This document shows positions 16,784 to 25,419 of a DNA stretch of 64,000 bases, piece by piece. Location: positions 434,001 to 498,000 of the forward strand of contig NZ_JBPGNY010000001.1 of the NCBI RefSeq assembly GCF_051133435.1. The letters run 5' to 3'. The first letter of the stretch is position 1; every line of letters begins with the position of its first letter. The notes beneath the pieces were generated by a model. It saw nothing but the letters and a program-made list of their open reading frames with translations, did no database searches and was not told the origin of the DNA. The DNA is from JAAYAO01 sp051133435 (lineage in GTDB: Bacteria > Actinomycetota > Actinomycetes > Propionibacteriales > Propionibacteriaceae). The position numbers and the translations under genes were made by a program.

Positions 16784-17398
16784 TCACAAGGGCGTACCGC
16801 TGCGCGCCACGGCCACGAAGGCACGAATCAGCTCGGGGTCCTTCACCCCGGGGGCGGACTCGACTCCGCTGGAGACGTCCACCCCGAACGGCCGGGCCAC
16901 CTCAATGGCGTCGGCCACATTGCTCGCATCCAGCCCACCGGCCAGCAGCCATTCACCGCGTGGGGTGCGCTGCCGGAGTCTGGAGAGGTCCCACCGGCTC
17001 CCCGACCCGGCACGTGGGGCATCGAGCAGCAGCCGTTCCTCCCCCTGCGCGCCCACGGTGAGATCGGGGTCGTCGTCCAGTGAGGTCGCCCGCCAGAGCC
17101 GGGGGAATCCGTTCAGCGCCTCGGCGAAATCTTCGGGCCCGTAGCGACGCCCGTGCAGTTGCAGAACGTCCACCCCCAGCCGGACGGCGGTGTCGGCGGC
17201 TTCGACGGCGGCCATCTCGCGCACCACCAGGACGGTTTCGGCCCGCTCCCCCACCGCCCGGACGATCTCCAGTGCCTCGTCGAAAGTGCGGTGTCGGGGG
17301 CTCGGCCGGCTCATCACCACGCCGATCGCATCCGCCCCGGCCGCGAGCGCGACCCGGGCGTTGGCGGGCGAATCCAGACCGCACACTTTGACGTACAT
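16784..17398 (-). CDS. trpF: Phosphoribosylanthranilate isomerase
   Basis: 204-aa TIM-barrel enzyme converting N-(5-phosphoribosyl)anthranilate to CdRP in tryptophan biosynthesis. MYVKVCGL carries the catalytic Cys at strand 1. LQLHG, LLDAPRAGSGSRWD (catalytic Asp in LLDA), LAGGLDASNV and VDVSSGVESAPGVKD (phosphate-binding end) are all intact. It stands alone, away from any other trp gene in this window. Confidence 0.94.
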   Translation of the reverse strand: MYVKVCGLDSPANARVALAAGADAIGVVMSRPSPRHRTFDEALEIVRAVGERAETVLVVREMAAVEAADTAVRLGVDVLQLHGRRYGPEDFAEALNGFPRLWRATSLDDDPDLTVGAQGEERLLLDAPRAGSGSRWDLSRLRQRTPRGEWLLAGGLDASNVADAIEVARPFGVDVSSGVESAPGVKDPELIRAFVAVARSGTPL

Positions 17399-17545
17399 GC
17401 CCCCATCCTGCCGCGCGGTGGATGAGCACCGGGCCGGGCGTCCGCACTTCGGCGTGCCCGCGCCCGCGTGCTACGGGCGTTTTGTTGGCAACCGCACCCC
17501 GCTGTGACACCGTATGGCCGACAGATCAGCATTCGGAGGACGACG

Positions 17546-18577
17546 ATGGGCTGGTTCGGACGCAAGCGCAAGCAGGAACCCACCACCAACGACCCCATCG
17601 CAGCCTTCTGGCAGTGGTGGAGCTCGGCCTCGGCCGAGATCGATGCCGCTGCCACCCGCCGCGATACCGACCGGGTCGTCGAGCTGCTGGGCACACAGGT
17701 ACGCGCGCTCCACCCCGAGCTGGTGTGGGAGATGGGCCCCTATGACCAAAGCCGGCACCAACTCATCGTCAGTGCCGGTGGCGATCCGGAGCTGCGTCCG
17801 CTGGCCCGCCGCTGGCTGCGTGCCGCGCCGCCGGCCGATGAGGCCTGGACATTCTTCGACATGCGCCAGCCGAGCCCCCTCAACATGGTGTTGGAGTTGG
17901 GCGATGTGACGATGACCTTCGCCGACGTGCGGGTGCACACGGCCCGCACCGAAACCGGGCTCGATGTGGTGGTGTATCACCCGGTGTTCGGCGAGGTGTC
18001 CGAAGAGCAGCGCGTTCAACTCATGTTCATGGCCCTGGACGCCGCGCTCGGGGAAAAGGCCACCGAGTTGTGGCTCGATCGGGTCGAGACCAGCGTCACC
18101 GACCCCGAAGGCAGCGCGCCGCTGGGCGAGTTGCCGTCCATCGTCGATGCGGTCGAGGCCGAGTCGATGCCGAACGGTGAGATGGGCTGGACGATGCTGG
18201 AGGGTGATTCCCCCGATGGACCGATTCTGGTGAGGTGCTTGCAGCGTCTCTCGCCGGTGCAGGCACTCGATTTCGACCAGCACGTGTCGGTGGTGGTGCG
18301 GTTCTCCGATGTGACTGCGGAAGGTTGGCCCGGGCCGCGTTCCATGGAGGCGCTGGCTCGCTTCGAGAATGATCTCGCAGCCGCGGTGTTCGGCAAGGGA
18401 CAGGTCGTCGCGGTGCACACCCGGAGCGGGGTCCGCGTGCTGGAGTTCTACGTGGACTCGACCACCGATGCGGCCGAGGTGTTGCAGACCGCCGCCAAGC
18501 GCTGGCGCCAGGGCAAGGTGGAGATCGAAGTGGACCTCGACCCGGGCTGGGAGGCTGTTCAGGCCTTCCGCATCTGA
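17546..18577 (+). CDS. DUF695-like protein of unknown function
   Basis: 343-aa soluble protein, start ATG 17546 behind CGGAGGA. The N-terminus MGWFGRKRKQ is basic, followed by FWQWWSSASAEIDAAATR. The C-terminal 100 residues (FENDLAAAVFGKGQVVAVHTRSGVRVLEFYVDSTT, EIEVDLDPGWEAVQAF) resemble DUF695 / RraB-like domains. No signal peptide or membrane helix. No operon partner. Function unknown. Confidence 0.75.
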   Translation: MGWFGRKRKQEPTTNDPIAAFWQWWSSASAEIDAAATRRDTDRVVELLGTQVRALHPELVWEMGPYDQSRHQLIVSAGGDPELRPLARRWLRAAPPADEAWTFFDMRQPSPLNMVLELGDVTMTFADVRVHTARTETGLDVVVYHPVFGEVSEEQRVQLMFMALDAALGEKATELWLDRVETSVTDPEGSAPLGELPSIVDAVEAESMPNGEMGWTMLEGDSPDGPILVRCLQRLSPVQALDFDQHVSVVVRFSDVTAEGWPGPRSMEALARFENDLAAAVFGKGQVVAVHTRSGVRVLEFYVDSTTDAAEVLQTAAKRWRQGKVEIEVDLDPGWEAVQAFRI

Positions 18578-18604
18578 GCGCGTCCGAGCACGTCCGGGCG
18601 CGGG

Positions 18605-19216
18605 TCAGGCCGAGACGATCTGCCCGTTTCGGGGGATGCTCCCCTCGAAGCTGATCGGTACCGGGGCGGCCCGCAGCGGATCGGCATCGTCCATCGCCTG
18701 CAGATGCAGGTGCGGTTCGGTGCTGTTTCCGGAGTTGCCGCAGCCGCCGGCCACCTCCCCGACCCCGATCTCTTGGCCCACGCGCACCGCGACACTGCCC
18801 TGTTGCAGGTGACAGAGGGCGACGTGGGTGCCCCTGTCGGTGCGGATCAACACGTGATTTCCCGCCAGCGACGACCAGCCCCGGGCCACCCGGGACCGTT
18901 GCCGCAGCGCGTACCCGACCGAGGGCCAGCCCCGGTAGGCCGGATGGTCGGGCTCGCCGTCGGCGACCGCGACGATCAGCCCGTCCACCGGGGCCAGCAC
19001 CTCTCGTCCGAAGCCCGGAAATCGGGTCGGTGTCTCGGGACGCACCCAGGACGACAGGGTCATCGGCGCGGTTCGGCCCTGCTCCCCCACCGGCACGAAG
19101 TCGATCGCGTAGGAGCTCGCGAAGGCGGTGATGCCATGGCTGGGGACGCGGTTGGCCGGAGAGTTCTGCACCAACCAACGTCCCGCGAAGGGGTAGTGGA
19201 GATCGAACGATTCCAT
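18605..19216 (-). CDS. M23-family metallopeptidase-like protein
   Basis: 203-aa protein with the LytM fold. A His-Asp pair (SHGITAFASSYAIDF; His27, Asp39) and the terminal HxH motif (TEPHLHLQ) give the zinc ligands, with VLAPVDGLIVAV and NHVLIRTDRGTHVALCHLQQGSVAVRVGQ as strand blocks. No signal peptide or anchor is visible, which is unusual for a cell-wall endopeptidase; it may be cytoplasmic or a non-peptidoglycan enzyme. Confidence 0.8.
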   Translation of the reverse strand: MESFDLHYPFAGRWLVQNSPANRVPSHGITAFASSYAIDFVPVGEQGRTAPMTLSSWVRPETPTRFPGFGREVLAPVDGLIVAVADGEPDHPAYRGWPSVGYALRQRSRVARGWSSLAGNHVLIRTDRGTHVALCHLQQGSVAVRVGQEIGVGEVAGGCGNSGNSTEPHLHLQAMDDADPLRAAPVPISFEGSIPRNGQIVSA

Positions 19217-19288
19217 GCACCCCAGCCTGACAGAGGCCCCGGGTCACACCACCACTTCGCGGCCGGCCGCCGGTCACGACGGCCGGCC

Positions 19289-22200
19289 TCAGCGGGCCGA
19301 ACCCACCCCTGTGTCGGGCAGCCCGGACGGCTTGGACCGCGGCGGGGAGCCCGGCCGGGTCGGCGTGGGCTTCGGCGCGCGGGTCGGCTCGGCGGTCGCG
19401 CTCGGCGTCGGCGTCGGTTCCGGGGTCATGCTCGGCCCCGGTGTGGGTGTCGGTGTCGGAGTCGGCTCGGGAGTGGGAGTCGGTTCCGGCGTCGGCGTTG
19501 GCTCCGGTGTCGGAGTCGGGTCCGGCGTTGGAGTCGGCTCCGGTGTCGGATCGGGGGTCTTGGTGTTGACCAGTCGTCCGAGATCGGCCTCGCTGGCGCG
19601 ATTCTCAACCGTGCCGGTCAAGGTCTCCTCCGTCCCCTCGTAACCGTCGGGGGCTCCGGTCTCCCGGACGGTGTACTCACCGGCTGCAGGCACCTTGATC
19701 TTGATCACACCATCGGAGGGGTCGAGGTCGAGGTCGTCGTTGTCGGTGACGGTGATCGGGTCACCCGAGGCGCCGGTGACCTCGAAGGTCGCGCCCGCCA
19801 ACAAGTCGCCATTCTCGTCGACCTTGCGCCACACCAGATGCAGGTCGACGAACAGCCCGAAGTCGGCCTTCTGGTACTTCGGGAACTCCCGGATGTCGGT
19901 GGATTCCCGTCCCAGTTCCAGACCCTTCGAGGTGCCGTTCAGTTCCTGGTTGCCACCCGAATAGGTGAACCGCCACTCATCGAGCACCACGCCACCACGA
20001 ACCACCCGAGTGGTGTAGGTGCCGTCAACCAAGTAGAGCGGTGAGGCGGCGTCCTGTCCGGGATGTCCACCGTCGGGGCGCAGGCCCTGACCGAACCAGT
20101 AGTAACCCCGCGCGTCGGTGGTGGTCGACGAGACCACGTTGCCGTCGGCGTCGAGCACCTGGACGGTGGCGCCGGCCAGCAACTCCTCACCGTCGTCGAA
20201 GGTGCCGTCGGCGTTGGTGTCGTACCACACCACACCGTCGATGAGCAGGTCGTAAACCTCGGTGGTGACGTTCAGCGACGGCGGCACCTCGAGGGTGAGC
20301 CCCTCGACCCGGCCGACCCCGAGATTGTTGACCAGCTTGGCGCCATCGCGCATGCCGGCGGTGCTTGCCGTCACCGGGATCTCCACCTTCGAGTAGGCAG
20401 GCAGCTTGTCCAGCGAGATCCGCACAGCGGTCGCCGATTCGAGCTCCTCGGCACAGCCTTCGGGATCGGTGTCGATCCAGCACCAGGTCGTGGAGCCATC
20501 GGCCCGGTTGGAGGCATGGGCCGGGTCGGCCACGACATTCTCGGCCGCGGTGGTGGTCACCGCCAGCCGCACCGTGACATCGTCCGGCGGGTTGATCTTG
20601 TCCACGGTCGATTTCCACACCGGTGCCCCGAGGCGGATGTTGCTGAGCGCCGCGGCATCGTCGGTCACGGCCGAGGGCGTGTCGGAAGCCCGGCTGTCCC
20701 GGTCATGGGGCAGCACGTCGATCCACTCGCCGGCATCGGTGTTACCACTGCTGGAGTTCGACAGCGTGAGCGTCCAGGTGACGTCCAAACCGGTACGGAC
20801 GAGGTCCTCACGCACGGTCTTGGTGGACACCGCCTCGGCCGGGCCGGGGACGATGGTGATCGTGGCACTGTTCTTGACCGCCTGGCTGAGCGACCGAGCT
20901 TCTTCCTCATTGCCGGGGGTGCCGATCAGCGTCAACTCGGCATTGACCAACGAGGTCATCGACTTCTGCGGCTCAATGGCATCGAGCAGCTTGAAGTCGT
21001 ACCTGGTCTGGAAGCCAATGTTGTGACGGTCGGCGGACGGATTCTTGCCGGTCACCTTCCAGGTCCACGTGATCTTGGCCGGCTTGTGATCGTCACCGAT
21101 CGGGTTGTAGCACGGCTCCCCGACCGCCGGGGTGAGCTCCTGGCTCAGCAACTCGACGTCCAAGGTGTCATTCGACACCAACCCGGGACGGATATTGGTC
21201 GGTTCCCCGTCGATACAGGCCGGTAGCTCGTCCTCGACCACGACCGTGTACTCATTGGGCGTGTTCGGCTGGCGGTAGACGACGTAACCGGAGTAGTTGA
21301 TGCTGGCAGTGTGCCTGGCACCCGCAGTGCTCGTGGCCTTGTCGGTGTAGCCGCTGCTGGTCGAGTAGGTCTTCCGAACGTACAAGTTCGAGGTGGCCCG
21401 CTTGATCCGGATGCCCTTGGTCACCACGAAGTTCGCCGTGGACTCGGTCGGCGACAACGTCACGTTCGCGAAGTGGTCGTGCGCGGTCACCTCATTGCCG
21501 TCGGCGGGAATCTCGGTGAATGGCGGGGCCTTCGTCCAGAACTGCACGACGGTCTTCGGATCGAAGTTCTTGAACTTGTCGTAGCCCTGCTCGGCCAGAT
21601 AGGCGGTCAACGCCTCCCGGTCGACCACGATCCGGAAGGTGTTGATGCGGTCGGCGCCGATCGAAGCGGGGTCGGTGGTCCAACCATCGGTGGCCGCACA
21701 GCGCTGTTGCACCGCGTCGCGCATCGCCGGCAAGTCGTCACGCGGAGTGGCTCCGCCGGCCACCGAGATCGGTGAGTGCGCGTATTCGGCGCGCCACACG
21801 CCGGCGGGCAGGGTGAGATATCTGCCGTCGTATTCGATGCTCACCAGGGGCTCGGGGCGATTCTTCACCCTGTCGGGCGCATCGTCGGGCACCGGCGCGA
21901 AGACGATCGACTGACTAGCACCCTTCTTCAGGGCATCCTGATTCTTCGCATCCCACACGTCACACAGCGCATAGTTGTCCTCTTGCTGGGCAGCATTCGC
22001 GGCGCGCTCCAGCCTCACGTCGGAGTAGGAGCCGGCCACGCGGTCCACCACTTGGGCGTAGCTGGCATCGATGCGCTTCATCGAGTCGCCGATGGTGTAT
22101 TCACCGAACCCGTAATGACGGACGGCACAGTTGTTGTTCGGTGCCCACCTGCCGTCGGTCACCCGGCTCAGGCCCAGCGAACTGGTCGGGAAAGTACAGT

Positions 22201-23632
22201 CCTCCCCCGTTCCCGGGTCCCAGACCGGCGTCCGGTCGAAGTTGGACGTGCCGTTGGGGATCCCCATCTGCACCGGGATCACCCGATGCCACACTCCGAT
22301 GCCGTGCAGATCGGCGTAGACGTCCATGGGAAGCCACAGACCCGTGTGGGTGGTGTTCAGGGTCGCCTCCAAGGGCTGCCCATCGGGCCCCAGGAAGACC
22401 CGCGGCGCCGAGTTGGTCCGCAACACCTTGGCCCCCTCGGGCAGGGGCAGGGGCTGGCTGATGTCATCGCGGTTGTCGTAGAAACCGATCTGGTACTGGT
22501 ACTCCTCGGTGATCCACGTGGAGGGATTCCCCTTGGTGGGGTGCCATTGGGCCGCATTCCACGGAACATTGGTTCGATCGTGCGTGACCGGCAGCACCAC
22601 GCCGGGCTCACCGTCCACGACGAGGATGGCCGGCTGGCCGACCAGATTGGCGCGGACATCGACCTGCGGCAGGCTGAGAACGGTGACATCGGGAACCGGA
22701 ACGCTCTGGTCGTTGACCACCATGGTGGGGCGGATCCACGGATTGACCTTGACGTTCAGTCCGGACTTGAGGGTGATGGCGGGCAACTTGATTGAACCGC
22801 TCAGGCCGGGATTGAACTCGAACTCACAGTTCAGCACCCGCAACTCGGTATAGATCGATCGGGAAATCACCCGGTAGGACCCGTCGGAGGGTGCGGAGCA
22901 GATCTCGTGTGCCTTCTGCACGAATTCGTAGGGGCGGGATTCCCGGGGATTCCGGCCCGGGGGCAGTCCCTGATCGCTGGCGCTGAACGAGAACTTCACC
23001 CGCTGCGGGGTGTCGATGCCCGACGGCCCGAGGTTGAACTCGATCTGGTAATCGACCGTATCTCCCCAGCACACGTATTCGTCCTGGGTCGAGTCATCCG
23101 CCGGCTCGCCGGCGGCATTGCCATCGGGGAAGAGCGCAGTGTTCTGCGAGTTGATCGCACACTGACCGTTGGTGCCGTGGCCGGTGCCGGTGCTCACTCT
23201 GCGGATCAACAGGCCGATGTCACCGACCTGGATCTGGCTCTCGGTGTCGGAGACCTGGGAGGCGTCGCGTGCCCGAGGGGTTTCGGTCGTGGCCGGAGCG
23301 GACGGCTCCGCCGACTGCGGAGCCATGGTGGGCTTCTCGTTCGTGGCGGCGGTGGCGGGTTCCTCATCGGCCACGGTGGGCGATTCGGACGGCTCGGGTT
23401 TTTGCGATGCGGGCTGGTCGGTGGCCGGGGACGACGGTTCGCCGCTCGTGGGCGGCGGGGTGGCAGTGGGCTCCCCGGTCGTCGTCTTCGGAGCGTCCGG
23501 CTCCGCTGTGACCTCGGCAGTCGGGGTGGGGGTGGGCGTTGGCTCATTGGCGGTGGCGGTGGGAACCGCAGCGATCGGGCCAACCAGGGCCAGCAGGGCA
23601 GTCAGAACTGCACCCAGCATCGGTCTACGCAT
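19289..23632 (-). CDS. Giant secreted SpaA/SdrD-like surface protein with LPDTG, lacking a membrane anchor
   Basis: About 1447 aa. Signal peptide MRRPMLGAVLTALLALVGPIAAVPTATA, then a roughly 100-residue Pro/Thr/Glu-rich stretch, then a large body with repeated beta-sandwich regions. An SdrD-B-like domain follows (DGVVWYDTNADGTFDDGEE...DARGYYWFG). A SpaA/prealbumin-like domain has an E-box (YTVRETGAPDGYEG). A long TPTPEP repeat ends in LPDTGVGSAR. The sortase motif LPDTG (about 1438-1442) is present, but no hydrophobic helix or basic tail follows before the stop. ATG 23632 has GAAGGA 7 bases upstream; a TTG at 23647 is the alternative. Probably an adhesin, released or held by another protein. 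No sortase gene is seen nearby. Confidence 0.85.
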   Translation of the reverse strand: MRRPMLGAVLTALLALVGPIAAVPTATANEPTPTPTPTAEVTAEPDAPKTTTGEPTATPPPTSGEPSSPATDQPASQKPEPSESPTVADEEPATAATNEKPTMAPQSAEPSAPATTETPRARDASQVSDTESQIQVGDIGLLIRRVSTGTGHGTNGQCAINSQNTALFPDGNAAGEPADDSTQDEYVCWGDTVDYQIEFNLGPSGIDTPQRVKFSFSASDQGLPPGRNPRESRPYEFVQKAHEICSAPSDGSYRVISRSIYTELRVLNCEFEFNPGLSGSIKLPAITLKSGLNVKVNPWIRPTMVVNDQSVPVPDVTVLSLPQVDVRANLVGQPAILVVDGEPGVVLPVTHDRTNVPWNAAQWHPTKGNPSTWITEEYQYQIGFYDNRDDISQPLPLPEGAKVLRTNSAPRVFLGPDGQPLEATLNTTHTGLWLPMDVYADLHGIGVWHRVIPVQMGIPNGTSNFDRTPVWDPGTGEDCTFPTSSLGLSRVTDGRWAPNNNCAVRHYGFGEYTIGDSMKRIDASYAQVVDRVAGSYSDVRLERAANAAQQEDNYALCDVWDAKNQDALKKGASQSIVFAPVPDDAPDRVKNRPEPLVSIEYDGRYLTLPAGVWRAEYAHSPISVAGGATPRDDLPAMRDAVQQRCAATDGWTTDPASIGADRINTFRIVVDREALTAYLAEQGYDKFKNFDPKTVVQFWTKAPPFTEIPADGNEVTAHDHFANVTLSPTESTANFVVTKGIRIKRATSNLYVRKTYSTSSGYTDKATSTAGARHTASINYSGYVVYRQPNTPNEYTVVVEDELPACIDGEPTNIRPGLVSNDTLDVELLSQELTPAVGEPCYNPIGDDHKPAKITWTWKVTGKNPSADRHNIGFQTRYDFKLLDAIEPQKSMTSLVNAELTLIGTPGNEEEARSLSQAVKNSATITIVPGPAEAVSTKTVREDLVRTGLDVTWTLTLSNSSSGNTDAGEWIDVLPHDRDSRASDTPSAVTDDAAALSNIRLGAPVWKSTVDKINPPDDVTVRLAVTTTAAENVVADPAHASNRADGSTTWCWIDTDPEGCAEELESATAVRISLDKLPAYSKVEIPVTASTAGMRDGAKLVNNLGVGRVEGLTLEVPPSLNVTTEVYDLLIDGVVWYDTNADGTFDDGEELLAGATVQVLDADGNVVSSTTTDARGYYWFGQGLRPDGGHPGQDAASPLYLVDGTYTTRVVRGGVVLDEWRFTYSGGNQELNGTSKGLELGRESTDIREFPKYQKADFGLFVDLHLVWRKVDENGDLLAGATFEVTGASGDPITVTDNDDLDLDPSDGVIKIKVPAAGEYTVRETGAPDGYEGTEETLTGTVENRASEADLGRLVNTKTPDPTPEPTPTPDPTPTPEPTPTPEPTPTPEPTPTPTPTPGPSMTPEPTPTPSATAEPTRAPKPTPTRPGSPPRSKPSGLPDTGVGSAR

Positions 23633-23893
23633 CTCATTTTCCTTCAACCAAAGGCAGACTCGTGGCTGAGGCTAGCTGGTTAACTTTATTAAGGGAATTC
23701 CTATCCGCGCAGTTTCGCGTCACAAGTAGGTCTCGGGGCAATACTTCAACCGTCAAACTAAATTATTGATTACTTTGACCCCCGCTAACGCACGCATCTT
23801 CACCCGACGTTGGCGTCCCGTTACCCCGCTCGACACCCCGACGCCCCGGAGCCGGACCGGAGTGAGGTATCCGCATCGTTACCATCGGTCACC

Positions 23894-24340
23894 ATGAGAA
23901 ACCTGCGCGTCCTCACCATCCTCGGAGCCCTGATCTTGCTCATCAGTGCCTGTGCAGGCGCCCCGGATGACTCCACGCCGGCGCAGACACCGGACGAAAC
24001 CCGGTCGAGTGCGCCACCTGCCGGCGATGCGGAGCAGAAGTTCCCCGACGTGATCGAGGCCAAGCTCACCAAACAGGGTGATGGGTTCATGATCGACGTG
24101 ACGATCTCCTCGCCCTACGACACCCCCGAGCGTTACGCCGACGGGTGGCGGGTGAAGACCCCGGACGGCACCGTCCTGGCCGAACACGAGCTGGCCCACG
24201 ACCATGCCAACGAGCAGCCGTTCACCCGCCAGCGGGGCCCGTTCGAGATTCCCGACGATGTCACCGAGGTCGTCGTGGAAGGTCGGGACAAGGCGAATGG
24301 TTACGGTGGCGAAACGGTAACGATCCCGGTGCCGAAGTAG
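23894..24340 (+). CDS. Small lipoprotein, unknown function
   Basis: 148-aa lipoprotein: MRNLRVLTILGALILLISACAGAP has a clear lipobox Cys at residue 20. After a Pro/Thr-rich linker, the mature part (FMIDVTISSPYDTPERYADGWRVKTPDGTVLAEHELAHDHANEQPF) is a single small beta-rich domain. It matches a pattern seen in many small periplasmic proteins but no family I can name. ATG 23894. The next lipoprotein gene follows after an 85-bp gap. Confidence 0.8.
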   Translation: MRNLRVLTILGALILLISACAGAPDDSTPAQTPDETRSSAPPAGDAEQKFPDVIEAKLTKQGDGFMIDVTISSPYDTPERYADGWRVKTPDGTVLAEHELAHDHANEQPFTRQRGPFEIPDDVTEVVVEGRDKANGYGGETVTIPVPK

Positions 24341-24425
24341 AAACCGGCGGTTGGCCGGACATGTCCTGATTGTGCGCCGGGCCGAACCTGGCGCTCTGAT
24401 CACCACCAGGACGAAGGAGCACGTG

Positions 24426-25136
24426 ATGAATAGTCAGTCGGCAGTGAAATCCCTCGGCACAGGCTTGGTCGTAGTCCTGCTGTCGTTGACGACTGCGTGT
24501 GCGAGCGGGAATGCCCCCGAGACCGGTCAGACTCCCGAGGCCTCCCCCACCGCGCCGGCATCGACCCCGCAGGAGACCATTCCGGCCGACAGCCCCGAGC
24601 CGTCCACCACCGAGTCGGCCACCGAATCCCCCGCCGAGTCGACCAGCCCCAGCGGCGAGTTCGTCCTGACGTTCGAGGGTCTCGGCGACATCAAACTCGG
24701 CGATCGCGACCTTGCCGAGAAGGGTGCGGTCGCGAAGAAGGAAGCCGGCGAATGCGGTGAGATTTACGCGGCCACCGGTATGTATGAGGAGATGGGGATC
24801 GCCTTCACCCTGGACGACGAATCCAAGATGCCCGATTCGCCGCTGATCGATATCACCCTGACCGAGTACCCGAGCGGAGACCCGAACGCCCCCGAAACCT
24901 TCGGTGGAGTGCTGCCCGGCATGACCTTCGCCGATGTCAAGAGCAAGCACCCGGAGGCCGAGCAGGTGACCAAGAACGGCAACGGTGGGCCTTTCAAGGT
25001 TTACAGCCAGCGCCAGGGCGAGGTGGAGCTCGTCTTCCGCAGTGCCGAGTTCTCCGACAAGGACATCGCCGATCAGGACAAGGTTCAGTCGATCAGCCTG
25101 CGCAAGTACAGCGAGGGTGATTTCGGGGGTTGCTGA
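24426..25136 (+). CDS. Lipoprotein, unknown function
   Basis: 236-aa lipoprotein: SLGTGLVVVLLSLTTACASG carries the lipobox. A Ser/Thr/Pro/Glu-rich linker (about 30-75) leads to a mature domain starting FVLTFEGLGDIKLGDRDLAEKGA with two similar halves, as in proteins with a repeated calyx-like fold. Start ATG 24426 behind GAAGGAG. It could be a penicillin-binding-protein-like accessory or a stress lipoprotein; no function is assigned. Confidence 0.8.
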   Translation: MNSQSAVKSLGTGLVVVLLSLTTACASGNAPETGQTPEASPTAPASTPQETIPADSPEPSTTESATESPAESTSPSGEFVLTFEGLGDIKLGDRDLAEKGAVAKKEAGECGEIYAATGMYEEMGIAFTLDDESKMPDSPLIDITLTEYPSGDPNAPETFGGVLPGMTFADVKSKHPEAEQVTKNGNGGPFKVYSQRQGEVELVFRSAEFSDKDIADQDKVQSISLRKYSEGDFGGC

Positions 25137-25150
25137 CACCCGAAGGACGC

Positions 25151-25200
25151 GAGCCCCAGTCTGGGTTGGCATTGGGTACCAGCCCGACCGGGAGGGGCTC
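25151..25200 (+). terminator. Stem-loop downstream of lipoprotein gene
   Basis: GAGCCCC (25151) pairs with GGGGCTC (ending 25200), with imperfect inner pairing. It lies 15 bases after the lipoprotein stop at 25136 and before the defence-like module, so termination is the likely role. Confidence 0.45.
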
Positions 25201-25348
25201 GGCGATCTCGGATCATTGCAGCGCTCCCCCCAGCCGCTTCGTTTGCATCGACGGGCCCACAGTGCGTCGCCCCCGCCCGACCCGGCTCCGGCACAGATCA
25301 CTACGCTGGTCGGAATAGTTTCGGGTCGGCAGATTCCAGGAGGCGTCG

Positions 25349-25405
25349 ATGTACACCGCGGCCGGGGGCTCGTGTCGTGCTGCATGGCCTCGCTCTGCCG
25401 GGTAG
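25349..25405 (+). CDS. Possible 18-codon leader peptide upstream of the defence-like module
   Basis: ATG at 25349 has an excellent AGGAGG at 5 bases and reads MYTAAGGSCRAAWPRSAG before TAG at 25403-25405, ending 15 bases before the DUF6361-like ATG (25420). The downstream start itself has only a weak ribosome-binding site, so re-initiation or coupling is conceivable. Too short for a confident gene call. Confidence 0.3.
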   Translation: MYTAAGGSCRAAWPRSAG

Positions 25406-25419
25406 TGGTGAGTTCTCGG

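Noticed and set aside
24985..25419. Extension of the DUF6361-like frame upstream by 145 codons.
   Set aside because: It runs through the lipoprotein gene in another frame and across a terminator-like hairpin; the family-like sequence begins at MSSIAW (25420).
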